Numbered from the stretch's first letter, positions 24,413-33,791 are shown. The stretch is DNA of 64,000 nucleotides from Nisaea sediminum (GCF_014904705.1 NZ_JACZCQ010000003.1:558001-622000); one strand, 5' to 3'. Made by a program: numbers and translations. Notes: generated by a model from the sequence alone, not told the origin.

Positions 24413-25203
24413 CCTCGCTCCCGACCGAAACGACGGGCAAGAAGCTCGGCCTCGTCATCGATCTCGATATCTGCGTGGGCTGTCATGCCTGCGCGGTGAA
24501 CTGCAAGGAATGGAACACCGGCGGCCATTCCGCGCCGCTGACCGACTGGAACGCCTATAGCGCGGACGAAGAGGAAGACGGCGACGAAGGCGCCTGGGGC
24601 GTCTGGTTCAACCGCATCCACACCTACGAGGCGGGTGAAGGCGAAGACGCGCGCACCGTTCATTTCCCGCGCTCCTGCCTGCATTGCGAGACGCCGGACT
24701 GCGTCACCGTCTGCCCGACCGGTGCCTCCTACAAGCGCGCGGAGGACGGTATCGTCCTGGTCAATGCCGACCTCTGCATCGGCTGTAAGCTCTGCTCCTG
24801 GGCCTGCCCCTACGGCGCGCGGGAGTACGACAAGACCGAGGGCGTGATGAAGAAATGCACGCTCTGCGTCGACAAGATCTACAACGAGAACCTTGAAGAA
24901 CGGGACCGCGTCCCGGCCTGCGTCTCCACCTGCCCGGCCGGTGCGCGGCATTACGGCGATCTGGGAGATCCGACGTCCGACGTCTCGCGACTGGTCGAGG
25001 CCCGGGGCGGCTACGAGCTGATGCCGGAGATGGGCTACAAGCCGGTCAACCGCTACCTCCCGCCGCGCCCGCGCCGCACCGAGGCCGCCGATATCGGGGC
25101 GCCGGAGCGTCTTGCCGATCTGGCGGACAAAGTCCCTTCGACTGAATCGACCGCCGGCGCCACGGGTCTGCTCGGCTGGCTCGACCAGATGCTCTCCCGC
25201 TGA
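24409..25203 (+). CDS. soeB: Sulfite dehydrogenase iron-sulfur subunit SoeB
   Basis: 264 residues from the ATG that overlaps the soeA stop (ATGA). Sixteen Cys in four ferredoxin-type groups can be traced: CVGCHACAVNCK, CLHCETPDCVTVCP, CIGCKLCSWACP and CTLC...CVSTCP, enough for four 4Fe-4S clusters. KLGLVIDLDICVGCHACAVNC is the characteristic SoeB/DmsB-type opening. It carries electrons from the molybdenum subunit to the membrane anchor. It lies on the cytoplasmic side with SoeA since neither has an export signal. Confidence 0.88.
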   Translation: MTSLPTETTGKKLGLVIDLDICVGCHACAVNCKEWNTGGHSAPLTDWNAYSADEEEDGDEGAWGVWFNRIHTYEAGEGEDARTVHFPRSCLHCETPDCVTVCPTGASYKRAEDGIVLVNADLCIGCKLCSWACPYGAREYDKTEGVMKKCTLCVDKIYNENLEERDRVPACVSTCPAGARHYGDLGDPTSDVSRLVEARGGYELMPEMGYKPVNRYLPPRPRRTEAADIGAPERLADLADKVPSTESTAGATGLLGWLDQMLSR

Positions 25204-25213
25204 GGCCCGCGCC

Positions 25214-26164
25214 ATGCATCCAGCACTTTCCGTCATTTTCTTCACCACGGCCTCGGGCGCCGGCTACGGCCTGCTCGTCTGGCTCGCGCTGCATGCCGCG
25301 CTCACCGGCAATGCCGATCCCGTCATCGGCTGGATCGGCCTGCCGCTTTCGCTCGGACTGGTCACGGCCGGCCTGCTCAGTTCGACCTTCCATCTCGGTC
25401 ATCCGGAACGCGCCTGGCGCGCGCTCAGCCAATGGCGCAGCTCCTGGCTCTCGCGCGAAGGCGTGATGGCGATCCTGACCTACGTACCGGCACTGATATT
25501 CGCCGGCGGATGGCTTGTTTTCGGCCGGATCGACGGAGCGTGGGCCATCGCCGGACTCGCCGCAGCATCGCTGGCGCTGATCACCGTCTATTGCACGGCC
25601 ATGATCTATCGCAGCCTCAAGACGATCCCCCGCTGGTATTCCGGATACACCGTGCCGGGCTATCTCGTCCTGGCCCTGGCCAGCGGCGGTCTCTGGATGC
25701 TTCCGCTGACAGCACTCGCCGGAGAGGATGTCCCGTCCGCTGCGCTTCCCGTCCTGACGGCTGTTCTGCTCTCCGCCGCGATCAAGTGGCGTTACTGGGC
25801 GTCGTCAGACCGCGCCGGCGCCACCGCGACATCCGGCAGTGCGACAGGGCTGGGCGCGCTCGGACATGTGCGCCTCCTCGAGGGTCCGACGACCTCCGAG
25901 ACTTACGTCATGCGTGAGATGGGTTACCGGATCGGCCGCAAGCACGCCGCCCGGCTCCGGCAATTCACCGCCTTGTTCGGGTTTCTGATCCCGGTCGCGG
26001 TACTCGCTGTCCTGATGTCCGTTCCCGGCACCGGCACGATCGCAGGCGGCCTCGCCCTGATCGCCGCCATATCGGGGAGCATCGGGGTGGTGCTCGAGCG
26101 CTGGCTGTTCTTCGCCGAGGCGAAGCACGTGGCGACGCTCTATTACGGCGAAGACTTCGCCTGA
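25214..26164 (+). CDS. soeC: Sulfite dehydrogenase membrane anchor SoeC (DmsC family)
   Basis: 316 residues from the ATG at 25214, 10 bases after soeB. Eight hydrophobic segments are visible; the N-terminal ALSVIFFTTASGAGYGLLVWL, then STFHLGHPERAWRALSQWRSSWLSREG, is a DmsC/SoeC hallmark. It anchors the complex and passes electrons to the quinone pool. Its last 22 bases overlap the convergent MFS gene. Confidence 0.86.
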   Translation: MHPALSVIFFTTASGAGYGLLVWLALHAALTGNADPVIGWIGLPLSLGLVTAGLLSSTFHLGHPERAWRALSQWRSSWLSREGVMAILTYVPALIFAGGWLVFGRIDGAWAIAGLAAASLALITVYCTAMIYRSLKTIPRWYSGYTVPGYLVLALASGGLWMLPLTALAGEDVPSAALPVLTAVLLSAAIKWRYWASSDRAGATATSGSATGLGALGHVRLLEGPTTSETYVMREMGYRIGRKHAARLRQFTALFGFLIPVAVLAVLMSVPGTGTIAGGLALIAAISGSIGVVLERWLFFAEAKHVATLYYGEDFA

Positions 26165-27492
26165 ACCAGCTCCTCGGCTTCGCCCTCGACGGCGGAGTCG
26201 ATGATCTCCTCGTAGGAGAAATCCTTCGGCGGAGTCTCGTCCATGACGTTCGGCTCGACCTCCTCGATGACCTCGCCCCGCGGATCCAGCTCGGCGGCAA
26301 GCGCGGAGGTCCGGGCATAGGCGACGTAGGGGCCCTGCTCCTCCATCGTCGGCGCCGCACGGCGAAGCATCCGGTAGACGGCGAAAAGCCCGACCGCTCC
26401 ACCGATGAGCGCGCTGAAATGAAACAGCCCGCCCGGTCCCACCTGGTCCATCAGGAACGCGCCGGCAACCGGGCCGATGGAGGATCCGAGGCTCGCCGCG
26501 ATCAGGATGCCCGCGGAGGCCGGCACCAGATCGCTCGCCTCGACATGGTCGTTCACATGGCTGATCGCGAGCGGATAGAGCGCGAAATTCAGTCCGCCAT
26601 AGACCACCATCAGGCCGAGGAACATCCACCATCCTCCATCGAAGGACACAGCTATGGCGAAGGACACGGCGGCGACGGCGAAAAGCGCCACGGTGATCAC
26701 CGTACGACGGTCGAAATAGTCCGAGAGCTTGCCGATCGGATATTGCAGCAGCAATCCACCGAACATGGAGACCGACATCATCGTGGCGATGTCGGCAATC
26801 GACAGACCGATCTGGTTCCCGAAGATCGGGCCAAGCCCCATGATCGCCGCCCCGAGCGCACCGCTGGCGAAAGCGCAGATGAGCCCGAGCGGCGAGATCC
26901 GGAACAGTTCCCTGAGACTCAGCCGCGACGGCGTCAGCTCGCCGGCCGTTGCCCTGGACGCGAGCGACAGCGGCACCAGCGCGAGCGAAAACAGGATCGA
27001 GGCGACGCTGTAGAGAATGAAACTGGTCGGCGGCGAGACGTTCAGGATCTGCTGTCCGGCGGCCATGCCGAAATACATCACCACGATATAGATCGAGAGC
27101 ATCTGTCCGCGGTTGGAATTCGTCACCGCGCCATTCAGCCAGCTTTCCGCGACCATCAGGGCGCCGGCGATGCAGATGCCGGTCGCGAAGCGCAACGCGC
27201 CCCAGAAGAACGGATCGACGAAGATCGCATGCGCGACCGCACAGGCCGAGATGACCGAGGCAAACGCGGCAAAGGAGCGGACATGACCGACGCTCTCAAT
27301 GATGCGGCCGCAGATCGCTGCGCCAAGAAGCTGGCCGACGAAGTAGGACGACGCGACCATACCCGCGACGGTCGTGTCGAACCCCTCCTGGCTCATGCGC
27401 AGGCCGAGCAGGCTGTGGAACAGCCCGTTCGCGCTCCAGAGAAACGCGACGGAGATCATTAGGGCAACGATCGGGTGGCCGAGCACGGTCAT
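26143..27492 (-). CDS. MFS transporter with acidic C-terminal tail
   Basis: 449 residues with about 12 hydrophobic helices (residues 8-385). The MFS loop 2-3 type motif appears as GRIIESVGHVR, and GKLSDYFDRRTVI marks the equivalent loop of the second half. The type is that of YcaD/YfkF-like permeases whose substrates are mostly unknown. The last ~70 residues are hydrophilic and strongly acidic (EVIEEVEPNVMDETPPKD and on), longer than the usual tail of the family and of unclear use. It is convergent with soeC (22-base overlap), so it is not part of that operon. Confidence 0.85.
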   Translation of the reverse strand: MTVLGHPIVALMISVAFLWSANGLFHSLLGLRMSQEGFDTTVAGMVASSYFVGQLLGAAICGRIIESVGHVRSFAAFASVISACAVAHAIFVDPFFWGALRFATGICIAGALMVAESWLNGAVTNSNRGQMLSIYIVVMYFGMAAGQQILNVSPPTSFILYSVASILFSLALVPLSLASRATAGELTPSRLSLRELFRISPLGLICAFASGALGAAIMGLGPIFGNQIGLSIADIATMMSVSMFGGLLLQYPIGKLSDYFDRRTVITVALFAVAAVSFAIAVSFDGGWWMFLGLMVVYGGLNFALYPLAISHVNDHVEASDLVPASAGILIAASLGSSIGPVAGAFLMDQVGPGGLFHFSALIGGAVGLFAVYRMLRRAAPTMEEQGPYVAYARTSALAAELDPRGEVIEEVEPNVMDETPPKDFSYEEIIDSAVEGEAEELVQAKSSP

Positions 27493-27709
27493 GAAATAAA
27501 AGCTTTCTGCGGGTCGATGCGCATTCTTCCGGCACGCCTTAAGCCGCAGGCACAGTCCCGGTCTCGCTTCTGCGCGACACAGGCGCCGGTTTTAGGATGG
27601 TTGCATGTCGGGTTTCAGAGAATTCATCTCGTTTTAATCGATCGGCGACGGTTGACAGCCGCACCGGATGCCGCCTATCCGCAGCCATTACAGATTTTCG
27701 GAGGCGGCC

Positions 27710-27925
27710 ATGCGTTGGCGTACTGCACTCGGCGGATTAACGATTATTTCGGGATTGATCGCGTATATCGCGGCCGCAGTCACTTTCGCCAACCACTATC
27801 TACCGGAGCATTGGCTGGCCGAACTGATCTTTTATCCACTGGCCGGCTTTCTCTGGGTTTTTCCGGCAATCTGGATCATCGGCTGGACCAAGAAGGACAA
27901 GGAGCCGCCCACGCCAGGTCGATAA
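27710..27925 (+). CDS. Small membrane protein, DUF2842-like
   Basis: 71 residues from the ATG at 27710, preceded by GGAGG at 6 bases; this site decides against the ATG at 27668. Two hydrophobic helices are visible (LGGLTIISGLIAYIAAAVTFA and ELIFYPLAGFLWVFPAIWIIGW), with the LIFYPLAGFLWVFPA pattern of DUF2842, a small alphaproteobacterial family of unknown function. It stands alone between the MFS gene and the RTX gene. Confidence 0.7.
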   Translation: MRWRTALGGLTIISGLIAYIAAAVTFANHYLPEHWLAELIFYPLAGFLWVFPAIWIIGWTKKDKEPPTPGR

Positions 27926-28200
27926 ATTTTTATTTTATTTTCCAACCGAATACCCTTCAATAAACCATAAGATGTTTTTTTCAATATATTAAAAAAATTA
28001 ACCACATCCTATAAGTCAATGATTTTTCGGATAATAATTTTTTAACGATTACCCTATAGTTTACCCCCCAGAAGCTAGGCGACATAGTCGCCCACGGCAC
28101 ATCAAACCCAACAGACGAGTCAAACCGGTCCTGACCGGACGGAGCGATTCGGCCCGAATTCGCGCGGCACGCGCGATCGGAAAACACGAAGGAAGCAAAA
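27926..28200 (+). promoter_or_regulatory. AT-rich upstream region of the RTX protein gene
   Basis: About 140 bases (27926-28065) are strikingly A/T-rich, with runs such as TTTTTATTTTATTTT and ATATATTAAAAAAATTAA, in a window that is otherwise GC-rich. The last 135 bases return to normal composition and end with AAGGAAG before the ATG. This is where the promoter must be; curved DNA or a silencer-protein (MucR/Lsr2/H-NS-like) site is plausible. Confidence 0.55.
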
Positions 28201-30798
28201 ATGGGCATGTTCGATACCCATCTCGCCCCGTCCCGCTCCTCCGCAGCGGATCTCGGCGCAACGGTCGCGCCGGCGCTGCTGGTCGTGGCATCTGACGTAG
28301 CAGACCGTGGGGTTCTGCTTCGTGAGCTGCCCGACAATGTGCGCCTCCTGCGCGACGGAAACGGCGCGACCCTCGAGCGCATCCGCTGCGCGCTGACCAC
28401 GATCCGGCTCGAGACCGGGCGGCTGGCCGCTCTCCACCTGGTCGGCCATGGTGCGCCGGGCGAGATCTCCGTCGACGATTTGCATCTGGATGCCGAAAGC
28501 GTCGATCACATCGCCGCCACGCTGCGCACCGTACCGCTCTCCCTCATCGCCCTGCACGGCTGCCATACCGGCGCCGACGCAGCCGGCGAGAGCCTGACCG
28601 GGCGCCTGCAGGCTACTCTCGGCGTTCCCGTTCACGCCAGCCGCGATTTCGTCGGCCGCGCACCGGATGGGGAGAGCCGCTGGAAACTGGACGGCCTGAC
28701 GACATCGATGCTGCCGTTCGCAGCGGCCGCGATCGCGGCCTATCCCCATCATCTCGCCGATATTACCGGGACGACGGGAAACGATCTGTTCCACGGTTCG
28801 ACGACCCCGGCGACGACGACCGGCGATGACACGATCTCGGCTCTGGCCGGCAACGACACGATCAGTGCCCTCGACGGCAACGACCTTCTCTACGGCGACG
28901 ACGGCAACGACACGCTCTATGCGGACGGTGGCGACGATACGGTCTATGGCGGCGCCGGCAACGATTTCGCCTATGGCGTCACCGGCAACGACCTGATTTT
29001 CGGCGACGCCGGTAACGACCAATTGTCCGGCGCCGACGGGATCGACACCCTCTACGGCGGTGACGGAAACGACACGGCGGCCGGCAGTTCCGGCAACGAC
29101 CTTGTGTACGGCGATGCCGGTAACGATTGGTTGTGGGGCGGCAAAGGCAACGACATCGTTTACGGTGGCTCCGGAACGGACACGATTTCCGGCGGCGATG
29201 GTGAAGACACCCTCTATGGCGGCATCGGTAGCGACACCATTTCGGGCTTCAGCGGCACCGATCTGCTCTATGGCGAGGATGGCAACGATCTGCTGCGCGG
29301 CGGCGGTCAGGCCGACACGATGTTCGGCGGCGCCGGCAACGACACCTTCTCCGGCACCGCTTCCCACTTCAACGGTGACACGATCGGCGATATTGAAATC
29401 GGCGACATGATCCAGATCACCAGTACCGATCTGACCTCGCTGAACGGCACGACGCTCGGCAGTACGATCGATCTTGGCTCAGGGCAGACGCTCAATATCG
29501 GCGGCAGTCCCGGATCGTTGACGATCAACGCGGTGCTTAACGGCTCCACGACAGAACTGACCTTCAGCGCGGCAAGCAGCGGGTCCTCGGGAGGCTCCTC
29601 GGGCAGTTCGGGAAGCGCGCTGACGGTCACGGAGCAGACCACCGGCGACGTCGCCGGAACGACGACGGGCCGCACGCTGGTGAACAATACCGGCGGCAGC
29701 GCGACCGGTGCGTTGGTCGAGAATACCGGCAACGGCAATGTCGTGACCGTGACGCTACCGACAGGCATTTCCCTTACGAACTCCGGAACTGCCGCTGCGC
29801 AGAGCTCGGCCGTTGCCGGGACCACCCTGAGAGGTGAAATCCAGGCGACGGAGCCCGTGGCATCGTCGCAAAGTTTCCTCGATGGTCACGGACAGACCTT
29901 CCTCGCCAACTCGGCCGGCGCGACCCTCGATGTTCGGTCCATCACCTTCTCGAGTACCGGAGGATCAGCACAGACCGTCGAGCTGACGGGACAATCGTCA
30001 AGCGGCAGCGAGGCCTTCATCATCAACACGACCGGCCTTCCGACCGGATCGACCCTGAAGCTCGACAATATCGAGTTCGCGGCAATCGTCGGCAACGCAA
30101 CCGTCACGGGCGGAGCCGGTCAGAACTACGTCGTCGGCGACAATTCCACGCAGTTCATCTCCTGCGGCGCCGAGGATGACACGCTAGCCGGAGGCGGTGG
30201 CAACGACACCGTCGGTTCGGGCTGGGGCGAGGACATCGTCTATGGCAACCAGGGTATCGACTCCGTCTTCGGCGGCGGGGGCATGGATACGCTCTACGGT
30301 GGCCAGGACAGCGATACCGTCAAGGGCGACAACGACAACGACGTCGTCTACGGCAACAAGGGCGACGATACCGTCTCCGGCGGCGAGAACGATGACCTGG
30401 TCTATGGCGGCCAGGACAACGACTTTGTCTACGGCAATTCCGGCAATGACAGTCTGTTTGGCAATCTCGGAAACGACACGCTTTATGGCGGTCAAGGCAA
30501 TGACGTGCTCTCCGGCAATGCCGGGAACGATCTGCTGGCCGGCAACAAGGGCGACGATACCCTTGTCGGCGGCGAGGGCGCGGACGTCTTCGTCTTCGAG
30601 TTCGGCGGCGGGAACGATACCGTCAACGATTTCGCGGCCGGGACAGATACGCTGGCCCTCGAGGCCGGCCTCGGAGTCAGTTCCGCGACGGAGAGCGGCG
30701 GCAATACCACGGTCACCTTCTCCGACGGCGGCAGCGTGACGGTCATCGGCGTCACAAAGACCGCGCTTTCAGAAGCAACCGGCTGGGTCTTTATCTGA
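28201..30798 (+). CDS. DUF4347-RTX secreted calcium-binding protein
   Basis: 865 residues. Residues ~24-180 form a DUF4347 domain: [31 protein letters not shown] (His83) and [15 protein letters not shown] (Cys121), then [15 protein letters not shown] nonapeptides of the GGxGxDxLx type fill residues ~190-385 and again ~655-790, with D-rich calcium sites such as [10 protein letters not shown]. Between them is a Ser/Gly linker ([12 protein letters not shown], ~460) and a beta-rich domain (~485-650). The C-terminus has the usual hemolysin-type end after [13 protein letters not shown] proteins leave by type I secretion without an N-terminal signal; a matching ABC/HlyD pair lies at 39511-43215. Adhesin, S-layer-like or protease functions are all possible. 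Confidence 0.85.
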   Translation: MGMFDTHLAPSRSSAADLGATVAPALLVVASDVADRGVLLRELPDNVRLLRDGNGATLERIRCALTTIRLETGRLAALHLVGHGAPGEISVDDLHLDAESVDHIAATLRTVPLSLIALHGCHTGADAAGESLTGRLQATLGVPVHASRDFVGRAPDGESRWKLDGLTTSMLPFAAAAIAAYPHHLADITGTTGNDLFHGSTTPATTTGDDTISALAGNDTISALDGNDLLYGDDGNDTLYADGGDDTVYGGAGNDFAYGVTGNDLIFGDAGNDQLSGADGIDTLYGGDGNDTAAGSSGNDLVYGDAGNDWLWGGKGNDIVYGGSGTDTISGGDGEDTLYGGIGSDTISGFSGTDLLYGEDGNDLLRGGGQADTMFGGAGNDTFSGTASHFNGDTIGDIEIGDMIQITSTDLTSLNGTTLGSTIDLGSGQTLNIGGSPGSLTINAVLNGSTTELTFSAASSGSSGGSSGSSGSALTVTEQTTGDVAGTTTGRTLVNNTGGSATGALVENTGNGNVVTVTLPTGISLTNSGTAAAQSSAVAGTTLRGEIQATEPVASSQSFLDGHGQTFLANSAGATLDVRSITFSSTGGSAQTVELTGQSSSGSEAFIINTTGLPTGSTLKLDNIEFAAIVGNATVTGGAGQNYVVGDNSTQFISCGAEDDTLAGGGGNDTVGSGWGEDIVYGNQGIDSVFGGGGMDTLYGGQDSDTVKGDNDNDVVYGNKGDDTVSGGENDDLVYGGQDNDFVYGNSGNDSLFGNLGNDTLYGGQGNDVLSGNAGNDLLAGNKGDDTLVGGEGADVFVFEFGGGNDTVNDFAAGTDTLALEAGLGVSSATESGGNTTVTFSDGGSVTVIGVTKTALSEATGWVFI
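28765..29340 (+). repeat. RTX nonapeptide repeat block 1
   Basis: Around 20 tandem GGxGxDxLx-type units coded in roughly 27-base steps (GGCAACGACACG- and CTCTACGGC-like words recur). It forms a calcium-bound parallel beta-roll in the protein. Confidence 0.85.
30160..30570 (+). repeat. RTX nonapeptide repeat block 2
   Basis: A second run of about 14 GG-x-G-N-D-x-hydrophobic units near the C-terminus, close to the type I secretion signal, where RTX blocks normally sit. Confidence 0.85.
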
Positions 30799-30824
30799 TC
30801 TCGGCGCCACGGCGATTTATCGGA

Positions 30825-30859
30825 GCCATCCCCGTCATCCGGCGGGGATGGCTTTTTTT
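30825..30859 (+). terminator. Rho-independent terminator after the RTX gene
   Basis: A perfect 10-bp stem GCCATCCCCG (30825-30834) / CGGGGATGGC (30843-30852) with an 8-base loop, followed by seven T's. It also lies just past the stop of the convergent response-regulator gene but has no T-run in that direction. Confidence 0.93.
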
Positions 30860-30870
30860 GTCCCGGCCCC

Positions 30871-32091
30871 TCAGGACCGGCGGAAATCCCTCGGCGAGAG
30901 TCCGAACCGGGCCAAGCGGTCGTAGAAGGTATTGCGGGGAAGACCAAGAAGCCTGGCTGCTTCCGCTGCCTTGCCGCCGACCTTTTTCAGGGTTTCGGAC
31001 AGAACCATCTTCTCGAACGCGTCGATCTGCTCCGCAAGGGTCCGTTGACCGGCTCCGTCACTCTGCACGCGGGAACCGAGCGCGTAGGTCGTCGCGTGTT
31101 CCCTCAGTTCCGGAAGGTTGCCCGGCCATGTCCGCGTCAAGAGCTCCGTGAACACCGAGGCCGGAACCTCCGGCATATCGGTATCCAGGCCGCGAATTGC
31201 CAGACGCAGGAGATTCTCGAATATCTCCGGCAGGTCTTCCCGCCGCTCGTCCAATGTCGGGAAACGGATCTCGACCACCGTGCTTCCGTCTTCCCCGAGA
31301 CCGAGCCCTTCGAGTTCGGACAGCGGCAACACCGAAGACGAGATCAGGCGCAACGCCGGATCCGAATTCAACAGAGACTGAAGATCCTCGATCTGTCGTG
31401 GCGTCGCGTGCTCCACATTCTTCAGCGACAGATCCCATCCCGCCCCCTCTGCTCCAGCGAGACGCCGCACGGCGTCTTCCGATGCCGTGATCAGATTGAG
31501 CGTCCGGAAAACGCGCGGTTCCGGTGAGAGCGCGTTGATGGCAAAGGCGGCCTCCTTGCGGCCCGTACCTTTCGGCCCGTAAAGATGCACGTGGGAGCTG
31601 GCTGCCGCGACGCGGCGCAGAGCTGTCCGGAGCGCACTGGAAACCGGCCCGGAGCCGGGAAAACTCCGGGCGGCCGCGTCGCTCTGTTCAAGCGCGCGCT
31701 CGATACGCCTGGACTTGAGAACAAGTTGGCGATGCGCGACCGCGCGGCTGACGACATCGACCAGGCGTTCCGTACCGACCGGTTTCTCGAGATACTCGTA
31801 GGCCCCTTCCTTCATCGCGCGCATCGCGGTGGGCACGTCGCTGTGGCCGGTCAGCAGAATGACCGGCAGATCCGGGTCGGCGCTCCTCGCGGCTGTCAGG
31901 ACATCGAACCCATCCTGATGCGGCATCCGGATGTCGGAAAGAATCACGCCGGGAAAATTCGCCCGGATGCTGCGCTTGGCCTGAACATATCCGACCGTGG
32001 AAATGACGCTCATATCCGCCAGTTCCAGAGTCTGTGCCAGCGATGCGCGCAGCGCGTCGTCATCCTCGATCAGGAGCACCTGTCCGCTCAT
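30871..32091 (-). CDS. dctD: DctD-like response regulator with a degenerate AAA+ domain
   Basis: 406 residues, about 40-50 fewer than typical DctD. The receiver domain is intact: acidic pocket EDDD, phospho-acceptor Asp53 (LSDIRMP), Thr/Lys switch with Lys103 (LEKPVG). The central domain keeps only fragments of the sigma-54 activator AAA+ fold. Walker A reads GPKGTGRKE with an extra residue and Arg in the Lys position, the GAFTGA loop is absent, and the Walker B LFLDE is missing. The R-finger region (PTLDERREDLPEIFENLL) survives. The C-terminus is a Fis-type helix-turn-helix (KAAEAARLLGLPRNTFYDRLARFGL). It probably binds DNA without remodelling sigma-54 polymerase. It overlaps the kinase gene by 4 bases. 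Confidence 0.85.
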   Translation of the reverse strand: MSGQVLLIEDDDALRASLAQTLELADMSVISTVGYVQAKRSIRANFPGVILSDIRMPHQDGFDVLTAARSADPDLPVILLTGHSDVPTAMRAMKEGAYEYLEKPVGTERLVDVVSRAVAHRQLVLKSRRIERALEQSDAAARSFPGSGPVSSALRTALRRVAAASSHVHLYGPKGTGRKEAAFAINALSPEPRVFRTLNLITASEDAVRRLAGAEGAGWDLSLKNVEHATPRQIEDLQSLLNSDPALRLISSSVLPLSELEGLGLGEDGSTVVEIRFPTLDERREDLPEIFENLLRLAIRGLDTDMPEVPASVFTELLTRTWPGNLPELREHATTYALGSRVQSDGAGQRTLAEQIDAFEKMVLSETLKKVGGKAAEAARLLGLPRNTFYDRLARFGLSPRDFRRS

Positions 32092-33791
32092 GGATTCGCC
32101 TCGTCCGCAAGAGGAAGACGGATGGTGAAGACCGCGCCGCCCTCCTCCCGGTTGGCGCAGGAAAGCTCACCGCCGAAACTGCCGACCAGCCCATAGGAAA
32201 TAGAAAGACCCAAACCGAGCCCTTTGGAGGCACCGAGCTCCTTTGTCGTATAGAAAGGCTCGAACACCCGGGACGGATCCGGAATGCCGGGACCGGTATC
32301 GGAAATCCTGAGCACGGCATCCGCACCGTCAGTCTCGATCTCGACGGAAATGAGCTTTTCCTCCGCATCGACGAGGGCGTCCTGCGCGTTCGAGAGAATA
32401 TTGACCACGACCTGCTGCAGGCGAACCTCTCCGCCGAGGACGCAAACCGGTTGCCATGGAGCGCGCCAGGAAACCTCGATCCCGGCTTTCTCGAGCGACG
32501 CGCGTGTCAGCGCAAGCGCGTGCTCGACGGCCGCCGCGAGGTCTACGGGTTCGACGATCTCGGCTTCGTTGCGCGCGAAGCTCCTGAGATTCCGGATGAT
32601 CCGGTCCATCCGCTGCACTTGCCGTGCGATCTCGCCGAGATTGTCCGCTGCCTTATCCGGGCGGTCCCGATCGATAAGCTTCATGCCGTTCTCGGCAAAA
32701 TTCATAATCGCGGCCAGCGGCTGATTGAGTTCGTGGCTGATGCCGGCGGACATTTCCCCGAGCGCGGAGAGTTTCGAGGCCTGCACCAGCTGATCCTGCG
32801 CCATCCGCAGTTCGGACGTACGCTGTTCCACCCGTTCCTCCAGCCGCGCATTGGCCGCTGTCTCGATCGCCAGGCGGTCTGCCATCCGCCGGCGCCAGAG
32901 TGCAAGGATGAGACCGGCAAGGCCGACGACGCCCAGAACAGAGGCCGTAAGCAGACCACGGAGCAAAGCCGTCATCCGGGCCGGAGCGGTATCCAGAAAT
33001 CCGCGCGCCGTCATATCGAGTTGCGGAATGGCGCGCGAGACCACGAGCGCCTGCTCAGGCAACGCCTCGGCGCCAGCGAATTCCCAGATCTCGAAATCGC
33101 CGTCCCGGCGGAGCTCGTGTTCCGGAAACGGCCGGAGCCCGGGAGACGCGGCATGCGGGCCCATGTCCTGTCGCATCAGCAGGGACTGACGCGTCGAGGC
33201 GAACACGATCTGCGCGCGGTCGAAGAAGCAGACCGCCTCCGGGTCGACCTCCCACTCGAACTCAAGCGATGCCACGTCGATCGTCACGAAGATCGCTCCG
33301 ATCGCCGGAGCCCTGCCGTCGATCACGCCGCGGCTCAGGCGGAACAGGCGTCGCTGTCCGTCGAGGACTGTCTCCAGACCGAGCCGTCCGTTGAGCGCCG
33401 CCCGCAACAACGGAAGACTGACCGGCAGCTGCTCCCGGTCCGGCGAGGAGGCCGCGACCACGCGTCCGCCGGCATCCGTGACCACGATGCCGTCCGCTCC
33501 GTATGTCAGCACCGATTGCTCGAGCAGATCGCCGGTCTCCGGCGGAATGCCGCCACCAAGAACGCCGCTGACGACCGCGGGATGATCGGCGAGCAGATTG
33601 ATCAGGTAGGTATAGCTCGCAAGCTGCCCCATCAGGCGGACACTCGCCTGCTGAAGCCGGATCCGTCCGGTTTCCTCCAACTGTTCCAGATTTGCGAGAT
33701 AGGAATAGCGATAGACCGACCACCCGGCAAAAAGAGCGGCAAGCGCATAGATCGCGAGAATGGTTGCGGCGATTGTCTTGTTTCGAGACAT
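32088..33791 (-). CDS. dctB: DctB-like C4-dicarboxylate sensor histidine kinase
   Basis: 567 residues. The first helix (IAATILAIYALAALFAGWSVY) and a second at ~280-300 (LLTASVLGVVGLAGLILALW) enclose a ~250-residue periplasmic tandem-PAS-like sensor, as in DctB. A coiled stretch (RLEERVEQRTSELRMAQDQLVQASKL) leads to the H-box SAGISHELNQPLAAI, then the N-box NILSNAQDAL, G1 DTGPGIP, F-box FEPFYTTKE and G2 GLGLGLS. It senses a dicarboxylate outside and phosphorylates the adjoining DctD-like protein. It is divergent from the TRAP dctPQM genes that it most likely controls. Confidence 0.9.
   Translation of the reverse strand: MSRNKTIAATILAIYALAALFAGWSVYRYSYLANLEQLEETGRIRLQQASVRLMGQLASYTYLINLLADHPAVVSGVLGGGIPPETGDLLEQSVLTYGADGIVVTDAGGRVVAASSPDREQLPVSLPLLRAALNGRLGLETVLDGQRRLFRLSRGVIDGRAPAIGAIFVTIDVASLEFEWEVDPEAVCFFDRAQIVFASTRQSLLMRQDMGPHAASPGLRPFPEHELRRDGDFEIWEFAGAEALPEQALVVSRAIPQLDMTARGFLDTAPARMTALLRGLLTASVLGVVGLAGLILALWRRRMADRLAIETAANARLEERVEQRTSELRMAQDQLVQASKLSALGEMSAGISHELNQPLAAIMNFAENGMKLIDRDRPDKAADNLGEIARQVQRMDRIIRNLRSFARNEAEIVEPVDLAAAVEHALALTRASLEKAGIEVSWRAPWQPVCVLGGEVRLQQVVVNILSNAQDALVDAEEKLISVEIETDGADAVLRISDTGPGIPDPSRVFEPFYTTKELGASKGLGLGLSISYGLVGSFGGELSCANREEGGAVFTIRLPLADEANP

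Noticed and set aside
21533-26164. Formate dehydrogenase, polysulfide or DMSO reductase in place of sulfite dehydrogenase
   Set aside because: There is no Tat signal, no selenocysteine or formate-type motif, and the subunit sizes, the SoeB opening and sulfur-related neighbours fit SoeABC better.
30184-30495. A repetitive small minus-strand frame in the RTX region
   Set aside because: It is the antisense echo of the RTX repeats, with low-complexity Val/Ala sequence only.
28765-30570. Regular short repeats that could suggest a CRISPR array or satellite DNA
   Set aside because: They code in frame for RTX nonapeptides, vary at third positions and have no spacer structure.
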